Assembly: GCA_002342175.1 (NCBI GenBank)
Contig: DDPL01000034.1
Span: forward strand, 22,506 to 29,568
DNA length: 7,063 nucleotides
Direction of reading: 5' to 3'
From: Legionellales bacterium UBA2469
GTDB taxonomy: Bacteria; Pseudomonadota; Gammaproteobacteria; Legionellales; Legionellaceae
In this document: positions 1 to 5,486 of the stretch, one piece after another
Position numbering within the stretch: position 1 is the stretch's first letter
Layout of the letters: every line of letters begins with the position of its first letter
Made by a program: the position numbers and the translations under genes
The notes under the pieces: generated by a model
Told to the model about the DNA's origin: nothing
The model's database searches: none
What the model saw: only the letters and a program-made list of their open reading frames with translations

Positions 1-589
1 AACGCCCAACGGGTAAATCCAGGGCACGTAATTTTTGTGCTAATCCTCTTGCAGGTGGGCAACCTGCTCTTCCGCCAGCATAATTTTGCAATCCCACATG
101 AATTTTACCATCGAGAAATGTTCCCGCTGTTAAAACCACACTTTTCGCATAAAAATGTAGTCCCAATTGGGTGATAACGCTTTTGACTATGTCATTTTCA
201 ATAATCATGTCTTCGACAGATTGTTGAAAAATGGTGAGATTTTCTTGGTTTTCGAGGGCATTACGCACGAATTGTCGATAAAGTTGTCTATCGGCTTGAG
301 CTCGAGTAGCTTGAACGGCCGGACCTTTTGTGGCATTTAATATACGAAATTGAATTCCAGCATGATCGATGGCTTTGGCCATTAAACCATCCAATGCATC
401 GATTTCTTTGACCAAGTGTCCTTTACCAATGCCACCAATTGCAGGATTGCAAGACATTTGTCCCAAAGTATCGATATTGTGCGTCAATAACAAGGTTTTT
501 GCACCCGTACGAGCAGCGGCAAGAGCAGCTTCAGTTCCAGCATGTCCACCACCGATGACGATCACATCAAAGGTTTGATTTAGGTTCAT
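1..589 (-). CDS. mnmG: tRNA uridine-5-carboxymethylaminomethyl modification enzyme MnmG (GidA), N-terminal part, cut by left window edge
   Basis: MnmG is the FAD-binding partner of MnmE. Together they install the carboxymethylaminomethyl group on the wobble uridine (U34) of certain tRNAs in the cytoplasm. The 196 visible codons are about 31% of the roughly 630-residue family length; the rest lies beyond base 1. After a short leader comes the dinucleotide-binding strand and loop [15 protein letters not shown] (residues 8-22), then [19 protein letters not shown] (35-53, with the conserved Cys47) and the [11 protein letters not shown] block. Further on are [13 protein letters not shown] and [14 protein letters not shown], all collinear with the E. 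coli protein as I remember it. The ATG at 589 is chosen because it puts the Rossmann strand at the usual distance from the N-terminus; the upstream ATGs are out of frame. No strong Shine-Dalgarno sequence is visible. One small difference is GGRAGC at 172-177, where E. coli has Asp as the last residue. Identity is certain. Confidence 0.97.
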   Translation of the reverse strand, partial: MNLNQTFDVIVIGGGHAGTEAALAAARTGAKTLLLTHNIDTLGQMSCNPAIGGIGKGHLVKEIDALDGLMAKAIDHAGIQFRILNATKGPAVQATRAQADRQLYRQFVRNALENQENLTIFQQSVEDMIIENDIVKSVITQLGLHFYAKSVVLTAGTFLDGKIHVGLQNYAGGRAGCPPARGLAQKLRALDLPVGR

Positions 590-618
590 TTTTGTACATA
601 ATTGAAAAACATGACGCA

Positions 619-624
619 ATTATA
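619..624 (-). promoter_or_regulatory. Candidate -10 box of an mnmG promoter
   Basis: The minus strand reads a perfect TATAAT here, about 30 bp upstream of the mnmG ATG, giving a predicted 5' untranslated region of roughly 23 nt. The -35 region, 15-17 bp further upstream, is only weakly consensus (around CGTGTT, next to a T-tract). A separate promoter makes sense because mnmG is functionally unrelated to the glycan genes upstream. In AT-rich DNA a TATAAT can occur by chance, so confidence is moderate. Confidence 0.4.
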
Positions 625-634
625 CCTTAACTTT

Positions 635-675
635 AAAAAAAACACGAGTTATAATCCTATGTATGCAGTGTTTTT
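635..675 (-). terminator. Candidate weak rho-independent terminator after the glycan operon
   Basis: On the minus strand AAAAACAC (668-675) can pair perfectly over 8 bp with GTGTTTTT (638-645). A 22-base loop separates the arms, and the second arm runs on into further T residues (635-637). It sits immediately after the stop codon of the GT-C gene and before the candidate mnmG promoter, where a terminator would be expected. The stem is AT-rich and the loop is long, so termination may be inefficient. It could also be a chance match. Confidence 0.25.
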
Positions 676-2353
676 AAGCATGCATTTTTTTATGCATATT
701 TTTTTTAAACGCTGGTTTGAGTGGGGTGCTTAAATGTTGAGGAATGAAAAGCAATCGATATTTAGAACTCGCGCTAGATTTGTAGATCTCCTTTTTTAGA
801 TGAATGGTTGTGTTTGGAGCATATGTATCACCATTTAATTTTACAGCATGTGTCGATTGAATTTTATAGATACCCGCATAATGAATATTCACCAGTTGTT
901 GGCCTCTGGGCACTTCCGGAGCATATAGGAAAATACTTCCCCAAAAGTGTTTATATTGGGTTTTCAAGAAACGGTGAAATTTGGGAGATAATGCATGAAA
1001 TGAGTTATTATCGATGTAGATTTTGGGCGGGGCTTTTTGTACATCCTTAATCATTTTTTCAATGGACGTTGGCGCATAGTAAAGTGAACTTAATTGCATG
1101 AGTGGTCGAAGTTTTTTATCCGGATGATTAATGTATCCAAGCTGTGGAGCGTCAAGATGTTTTAAGCCTGTAATGTGTTGTTTTTTGTTAATTAATAAGA
1201 TGTTTCCAGCCATGTAATCATCATTTGGTCCTAATAAATCCTGAGCCATTTGGATGTTGTATGTTTGATAGGGTTCATCTGTTAGGCGAGGATAAAGATA
1301 CGCTAAATTGATCATAAATAATAAAAAGAAAGGTGAAAAGTTTAGCCAAGTGCAAGTTGAAGGATTTTGAATTTCTAAGCTTGTTAGTGTTTTCGGCAAT
1401 AAAACTAAAAGTGCAGGAACCAAAGCAAGGTATAAATAAAAAAAAGGTTGTTTACACATGATAACGATTAAAAAAATGGAGCATGTGTAAGTGATTTCAA
1501 AAATGGGCCTTTGTTTTGAAAAAAAATATAAATAGATCAAAGCAAGAATTGTTAAAATGAACCAAATATGGTTAGCGAGAAGCCCCATCTTTCTGAGAAC
1601 AATCATCTTTTGATAGTATGTTACACCATTAAGTATATAGGGCTCGACAAATAGGCTTTTTAAAACCACATCGATATGTGATTGGTGAGCCCAAAAAGCA
1701 ATGTAGGCGGATAAAACGGATAAAAATCCAACATTGAATCGTAAAATATTTTTTAAAAATATCCAGTTGCGATATTGTAATATCCATTGTATGCCTAATG
1801 CAAATTGAGTCGCGGCTAAAAACCAAATGGCTTTTTGACAAATGCAAAATCCAATGCCCAAACAAATGCCTGCCCCCAAAAAGCGTTTCTCGTAAATAAG
1901 TAAAACACTGCAAGATGCAAAAAGAAAGGCAAGAAAGTCAACACGTATCTGTGTTGAACTGTAAAGAAACATGGGGCTGGGTATAATGATGAGCAATGTG
2001 AATAAAATGGCTTTAGAAGTATAAAATTTTTTCATCCATAGGGATATACCCAAAAGTCCTAGAATGTTTAAGCAGGTAATCCATAACTTCATATGAATAA
2101 AAGGAACGATCCCTTGCAAATGGGGAGACAATAAAAGACCTGGAAGAAAAAAGTAATAACCGAGAACACTTTTATAGGGAGGGAAATCACGATATGGCAT
2201 GCCTTTGAGATATTCCATATTGTGATAGGTAAGCCAAAAATCATCATTGCATAAGGCTTTATGGTGGATACTCAGCCATTCAAGGATAAAATACAAAAGT
2301 AAGATCCCGAGCAATTGAAAATAAAAATGGGATTGAATTTTTTTATTTGGCAT
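674..2353 (-). CDS. Polytopic GT-C-type membrane glycosyltransferase (paralogue of the gene at 5487)
   Basis: A membrane protein of 559 residues if started at the ATG at 2353. The adjacent in-frame TTG at 2356 would add one residue and sits 7 nt from the AGGA ribosome-binding site, against 10 nt for the ATG. Residue numbers below count from the TTG. About ten hydrophobic segments are visible, roughly at 12-30, 63-79, 88-108, 117-133, 136-156, 161-192, 204-224, 262-280, 289-320 and 337-356. A largely hydrophilic C-terminal domain of about 200 residues follows and is predicted to be periplasmic. The loop after the first helix carries NDDFW (37-41) and then GMPYRDFPPYK (52-62). This layout is typical of GT-C enzymes such as ArnT/PMT-like transferases, which use an acidic loop motif and a polyprenyl-phosphate sugar donor. 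RVDFL (138-142) is shared with the paralogue. The gene starts 12 bp after the GT2 gene, whose TAG stop overlaps this gene's ribosome-binding site, indicating translational coupling. The C-terminus ends in a Lys/Met/His-rich tail. Donor and acceptor cannot be read from sequence. Confidence 0.85.
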   Translation of the reverse strand: MPNKKIQSHFYFQLLGILLLYFILEWLSIHHKALCNDDFWLTYHNMEYLKGMPYRDFPPYKSVLGYYFFLPGLLLSPHLQGIVPFIHMKLWITCLNILGLLGISLWMKKFYTSKAILFTLLIIIPSPMFLYSSTQIRVDFLAFLFASCSVLLIYEKRFLGAGICLGIGFCICQKAIWFLAATQFALGIQWILQYRNWIFLKNILRFNVGFLSVLSAYIAFWAHQSHIDVVLKSLFVEPYILNGVTYYQKMIVLRKMGLLANHIWFILTILALIYLYFFSKQRPIFEITYTCSIFLIVIMCKQPFFYLYLALVPALLVLLPKTLTSLEIQNPSTCTWLNFSPFFLLFMINLAYLYPRLTDEPYQTYNIQMAQDLLGPNDDYMAGNILLINKKQHITGLKHLDAPQLGYINHPDKKLRPLMQLSSLYYAPTSIEKMIKDVQKAPPKIYIDNNSFHALSPKFHRFLKTQYKHFWGSIFLYAPEVPRGQQLVNIHYAGIYKIQSTHAVKLNGDTYAPNTTIHLKKEIYKSSASSKYRLLFIPQHLSTPLKPAFKKNMHKKMHA

Positions 2354-2365
2354 CAATTAACTTTC

Positions 2366-3040
2366 CTAAGCTTGCAGAAAGCGTAATTTAAAAATTCTTT
2401 TGAAAGTCCACCATACTGTATCAAAAGGTTGCATTTTGCTTTGTCCAATTCGTTCTTGGTAGGGGATAGAAATGGTATGCAGTTTAAAGTGATGCAACAT
2501 GGGTTTAATTAAAAGCTCAACCGGTAGTGCGGCTCCTTTTTCGTGAAAATCCATCGCATCAATCATGGTTTTACGATAGGCACGCATGCCACTATGTAAA
2601 TCTTGAAAATGTTTTTGAAAAAGAAGCGAAGCTAGAAGAGCAAAAAAACGATTTGCAAGATAATTGGGCCAAGGCATGGCATGAGGTTTTGTTTTTAAAC
2701 GTGATGCATCGACCAAGTCATACTGCCCATCAATCACAAGCTTTGCCAGTTCCGGAATCATCTCGGCAGGATAAGTATTATCGCAATCCATGGTGATGAT
2801 AACTTCTCTTGAACATTCTCGGAGTAATTTCATCATCGCAGGCCCATAGCCAATTGGCGGATATTGTCTAATCACGCGCGCGCCTAGTTCTGTGGCAATC
2901 TCAGGGGTTTTATCACGACTTGAATCGACAATCACAATTTCTGCTTCAGGTGCTGCTTTCCGTATAGATTCAATGACGACCTGAATCGAGTCTTCTTCGT
3001 TCATGCTTAATAAACCAACACTGATTTTAGAATCTGTCAT
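2366..3040 (-). CDS. Family 2 glycosyltransferase, DPM1-like polyprenyl-phosphate sugar transferase
   Basis: A soluble GT-A-fold glycosyltransferase of 224 residues. It is predicted to move a sugar from a nucleotide donor onto a polyprenyl phosphate at the cytoplasmic face of the inner membrane. Visible motifs are: the N-terminal nucleotide-binding strand ISVGLLSMNEEDS (6-18); IVIVDSSRDKTPEIA (35-49); the metal-binding DxD as MDCDNTYP (84-91, Asp85 and Asp87); SGMRAYRK (150-157); and RIGQSKM (197-203), the Arg-Gly-Ser-Lys signature typical of dolichol-phosphate mannose synthase relatives. There are no C-terminal membrane helices, unlike GtrB- or ArnC-type enzymes, so membrane contact must be peripheral. 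The ATG start has a good ribosome-binding site, AAGGA at 3047-3051, six bases upstream. The gene lies 18 bp after the mutase-like gene and 12 bp before the GT-C gene, which fits one operon supplying that transferase with its lipid-linked donor. A conventional GT2 adding sugar directly to a glycan is possible, but the C-terminal motif argues against it. Confidence 0.88.
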   Translation of the reverse strand: MTDSKISVGLLSMNEEDSIQVVIESIRKAAPEAEIVIVDSSRDKTPEIATELGARVIRQYPPIGYGPAMMKLLRECSREVIITMDCDNTYPAEMIPELAKLVIDGQYDLVDASRLKTKPHAMPWPNYLANRFFALLASLLFQKHFQDLHSGMRAYRKTMIDAMDFHEKGAALPVELLIKPMLHHFKLHTISIPYQERIGQSKMQPFDTVWWTFKRIFKLRFLQA

Positions 3041-3058
3041 TTGAAATCCTTTTTATTT

Positions 3059-4438
3059 TTATAATAATTCTTTTGAACGGACGTTGTGTAGCGCTCGGTT
3101 TAAATAAAGTGTTTTAAAGTCGGCATGGGATTCATTTTGAAGAAACATGGCCATTTTAAGGGCTCTATCAACCACCATATCGACATTTAAATATTCAAAA
3201 TTACCAAATCGGCCCAATAGATGAATGCCTTGAGCAGCAAACCATTGTCGAACGAGTTGGGCATGGTGTTCATAGCCGGTGGTGTAAACGACATAGGCTT
3301 CTTTTTTGCGGTCAATTCTTTGGAGACAAATCTGATGGTTGTCAGGGAGCAAACCCCGTTGTTGAAGGCCGGTTCGAATATGGTCTAAAATTTCTGCATC
3401 GGGGATATTCCAGATATCAGAATCTTTTTTGCAGGTGATTTCTGCTTGTAAACTCCACGTCCCTTTGGGGCCATTATGCGGTGAAAAAGTACAGGGGTAG
3501 CTGATTCGATTCACCAAAAATTCTTTTTCTGGAAAATACACTGCCGTCATTTGCTGAATATCTTCTCCCTGAATTCCAAATGAGCCAATGATAATGGGAT
3601 TGACCATAAGTTTATCAATACTGTCCACAATATCATTTGGAATATCCATGTTCAGGCAATTGACGATGTGGTGGATGGGCATGGTAGATACCAATTGTTG
3701 ATAGTGCCGTGTTTGGTTAGTATGGTCTGAAACGGAAATATAACCATGTGGATGCTTCTCAATTTTGGAGACATTAAAATTATAAAAAATAGGACATTGG
3801 CCTTTCCAATTTTCAAAAATCGCTTGGTAACCTCCTGTTTGGGGATAATGATAATATAATTGATGCAAGTAGCCTTCGGTGGAATAGCCAAGTGACGATT
3901 TGAGTATATCGATAGGATCAGGTTTTGGAATGCGTTCAGCAAGGTCCATGGATAATTGCTCAACGGGAATATTCCAAACCTTTTCATTGTAGGGGAATAA
4001 GTATTTAGAACATAGACTTTCACCAAAGGTTTTTAAAAACCATGAGCGCATATTGATAGGTAAATGGTCGTCATGTTGATAAGGATTGAAAAGATAATCA
4101 CGAATGCATTCAAAATTATCATCAAGGGGAAGACCATGAAGATCATTTTCAAAAGGATATTTAATTAATCGATTTTTAAAAGAAACTTTATTGTTCCGCT
4201 TGCAACGACTAACATTTTTGTCGAGGGTTTGAATGATGAATTCTAATATTTGTGTATCTTTTGAAAATAGAATATGGGGTCCATAATCAAAGGTAAAGCC
4301 CCGATCAACAAAAGAAGATGCATGCCCACCAATTTTTGACGTGGCTTCTAAGATATCATGTGGTGTATTTAAAAATAAGCTTAGGGCTAGGCCAGCGGGG
4401 CCGCCACCAATAATGCCAATTTGATTAAAGTTCATCAT
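3059..4438 (-). CDS. UDP-galactopyranose mutase-like FAD-dependent enzyme
   Basis: A 459-residue flavoprotein. UDP-galactopyranose mutase interconverts UDP-galactopyranose and UDP-galactofuranose in the cytoplasm using reduced FAD as a nucleophile. The N-terminus has the dinucleotide-binding loop IGIIGGGPAGLAL (7-19), an acidic strand end (ILEA, 29-32) and KIGGHASSF (35-43). Active-site features I recognise from known mutases are HILFS (55-59), like the histidine loop HVIFS of the Aspergillus enzyme; EKVWNIP (152-158); ERIP (168-171); and NRISYPCTFSPHN (310-322). Trp155 and Arg169 are 14 residues apart, as are Trp156 and Arg170 in E. coli, and Arg311 matches the second catalytic arginine. LGRFGNFEYLNVD (408-420) is the C-terminal FAD/substrate block. 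Length is between the bacterial (about 370-390) and eukaryotic (about 510) mutases. The start is an ATG-ATG pair overlapping the epimerase gene by 14 bp, with no clear ribosome-binding site, so coupling is likely. Automated annotation may call it an amine oxidase or protoporphyrinogen oxidase; neither fits the context as well. Confidence 0.8.
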   Translation of the reverse strand: MMNFNQIGIIGGGPAGLALSLFLNTPHDILEATSKIGGHASSFVDRGFTFDYGPHILFSKDTQILEFIIQTLDKNVSRCKRNNKVSFKNRLIKYPFENDLHGLPLDDNFECIRDYLFNPYQHDDHLPINMRSWFLKTFGESLCSKYLFPYNEKVWNIPVEQLSMDLAERIPKPDPIDILKSSLGYSTEGYLHQLYYHYPQTGGYQAIFENWKGQCPIFYNFNVSKIEKHPHGYISVSDHTNQTRHYQQLVSTMPIHHIVNCLNMDIPNDIVDSIDKLMVNPIIIGSFGIQGEDIQQMTAVYFPEKEFLVNRISYPCTFSPHNGPKGTWSLQAEITCKKDSDIWNIPDAEILDHIRTGLQQRGLLPDNHQICLQRIDRKKEAYVVYTTGYEHHAQLVRQWFAAQGIHLLGRFGNFEYLNVDMVVDRALKMAMFLQNESHADFKTLYLNRALHNVRSKELL

Positions 4439-5408
4439 AAGAAAATGTTCTGAATTCGTGAATCATCGATGCGCAGGCACTTTTTATCGCTGCAAGTGAG
4501 CTAAAATGAGGGCACCATCCGAGTTTTTTAATTTTTTGTGAATCTAAGAGAATTTTAGGTACATCGCCTGGCCATCCCCTATCACCACCGGTGTAAACGA
4601 TTTCAACTTCATGCGTTAAGTCAAGCGCATCAACAACGGCATGTGCAATTTGCCGTACGGTAATGGTATCATCTGAAGCAACATTATAAATGTCAAAATT
4701 TGTTTTTTGGATGTTATTGACCATTAAAACGGCACGAACAATATCATGCACATGAACATATGATTTTGTTTGATAGCCATCGCCCAAGACACGTAATTGT
4801 TGAGGATTTTTTTCTAATTGCCGAATAAAGTCGTAAGCAACACCATGCGTTTGACGTGGACCAACGACATTTGCGAATCTAAAAATACTGGCATTGATGT
4901 TAAACATATGTGAATAACTGGATATAAAGGCTTCTCCAGATAATTTACTGGCACCATAGGGTGATATCGGTTCAAGTTTTCCTTGATCTTCGAAACATAT
5001 TTTATCGCCTAACTCTCCATAGACCCCAGAGCCAGAGAAAAATATTAAACGGGCAATACCCTTGATGCGCATTGCTTCCAGAATTTGGTGTGTTAACAAT
5101 ACCCCTTGGGTAAAATCGATAGCAGGTTCTTTAAACGCTTTAGAAATATCAGCATTTGCAGCAAAATGAAATACAACATCATGATTTTCTATGGCATTGC
5201 AGAGCGTATTTAAATCATGAATGTCACCGCGAATAACTTTTAAACGAGCATCTTTTAAATGATGTTGATAGTGCCAGGATTGTCCATTTGAAAAATTATC
5301 ATAAATGGTTACTTTTTGAGTTTGGGGTAATAACAATAAAGCATCGATGAAATGTGAGCCTATAAATCCAGCACCCCCTGCAAGAAAAAAAGAAGAATGA
5401 GTATTCAA
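4425..5408 (-). CDS. NAD-dependent nucleotide-sugar epimerase, extended SDR family (GalE-like)
   Basis: A 327-residue extended short-chain dehydrogenase/reductase, full length for UDP-hexose 4-epimerases. It binds NAD through GGAGFIGS (11-18), with the acidic strand end IYDNFSNG (35-42), GDIHD (61-65) and HFAAN (81-85). The catalytic pair is Tyr151 and Lys155 in SPYGASKLSGEA (149-160). FANVVGPRQTHGVAYDFI (178-195) and LGDGYQTKSYVHVHDI (208-223) are typical of GalE-like epimerases in glycan loci. The likely reaction is C4 epimerisation of a UDP-hexose such as UDP-glucose to UDP-galactose, which would feed the mutase-like enzyme next door. The start is TTG: no ATG or GTG lies in frame between the upstream stop (5439-5441) and the Rossmann motif, and a strong ribosome-binding site sits just upstream. 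In FSGSGVYG (124-131), Gly126 lies where the usual catalytic Ser/Thr is expected, with serines on both sides. It is the first gene of the tight four-gene unit. Exact substrate is unproven. Confidence 0.88.
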   Translation of the reverse strand: MNTHSSFFLAGGAGFIGSHFIDALLLLPQTQKVTIYDNFSNGQSWHYQHHLKDARLKVIRGDIHDLNTLCNAIENHDVVFHFAANADISKAFKEPAIDFTQGVLLTHQILEAMRIKGIARLIFFSGSGVYGELGDKICFEDQGKLEPISPYGASKLSGEAFISSYSHMFNINASIFRFANVVGPRQTHGVAYDFIRQLEKNPQQLRVLGDGYQTKSYVHVHDIVRAVLMVNNIQKTNFDIYNVASDDTITVRQIAHAVVDALDLTHEVEIVYTGGDRGWPGDVPKILLDSQKIKKLGWCPHFSSLAAIKSACASMIHEFRTFSYDEL

Positions 5409-5413
5409 AAAAA

Positions 5414-5420
5414 TCCCTTT
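5414..5420 (-). promoter_or_regulatory. Ribosome-binding site deciding the TTG start of the epimerase
   Basis: The minus strand reads AAAGGGA followed by five T residues and then TTG at 5408-5406. Spacing and complementarity to the 16S rRNA 3' end are good. With no alternative ATG or GTG in frame, this supports TTG as the true initiation codon. Confidence 0.65.
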
Positions 5421-5441
5421 TAAAACAAATCCTAGTGTTTA

Positions 5442-5450
5442 GTTATAGCA
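5442..5450 (-). promoter_or_regulatory. Candidate extended -10 promoter for the epimerase-to-GT-C operon
   Basis: The minus strand reads TGCTATAAC, a TGn extension followed by a near-consensus -10 hexamer. It lies in the only sizeable gap (78 bp) among the glycan genes. A start about 7 bp downstream would give a leader of roughly 27 nt before the epimerase TTG. No good -35 box is visible, which is acceptable for extended -10 promoters. It would separate the four-gene unit from the upstream GT-C gene. No convincing terminator is seen in the same gap, so readthrough from upstream is equally possible. Confidence 0.35.
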
Positions 5451-5486
5451 TTAATATAAAAATGAAGAAAGATTTTTGGCAGGCTA

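Noticed and set aside
369..578. Plus-strand open frame of 69 codons
   Set aside because: It lies antisense within mnmG, whose minus-strand translation is unmistakable. It has no recognisable motif or ribosome-binding site.
590..673. Replication origin (oriC) next to mnmG
   Set aside because: mnmG often lies beside oriC, but this gap is only 84 bp and shows no DnaA-box cluster (TTATCCACA-like). It is explained by a terminator and a promoter.
680..706. Plus-strand rho-independent terminator
   Set aside because: The hairpin plus T8 looks right in form, but the stem is only 6 bp and AT-rich, and no plus-strand gene leads into it. It is kept as a finding, not annotated as a terminator.
808..1050. 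Plus-strand open frame of 80 codons
   Set aside because: Antisense to the GT-C gene. The minus strand there encodes the C-terminal domain that is conserved in the paralogue.
1629..1913. Second minus-strand open frame of 94 codons in another phase
   Set aside because: It overlaps the most conserved membrane part of the GT-C gene (GFCICQK region) and looks like a frame-shadow product.
2527..2796. Plus-strand open frame of 89 codons
   Set aside because: Antisense to the GT2 gene across its DxD and SGMRAY region. No independent coding signal.
3652..4026. Minus-strand open frame of 124 codons in another phase
   Set aside because: It lies inside the mutase-like gene over the Trp155/Arg169 region, so the conserved frame is the other one.
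5455..5479. Terminator hairpin after the right-hand GT-C gene (AAAAAT...ATTTTT)
   Set aside because: The stem is pure A-T and 6 bp long with no GC pairs. This is expected by chance in such AT-rich DNA.
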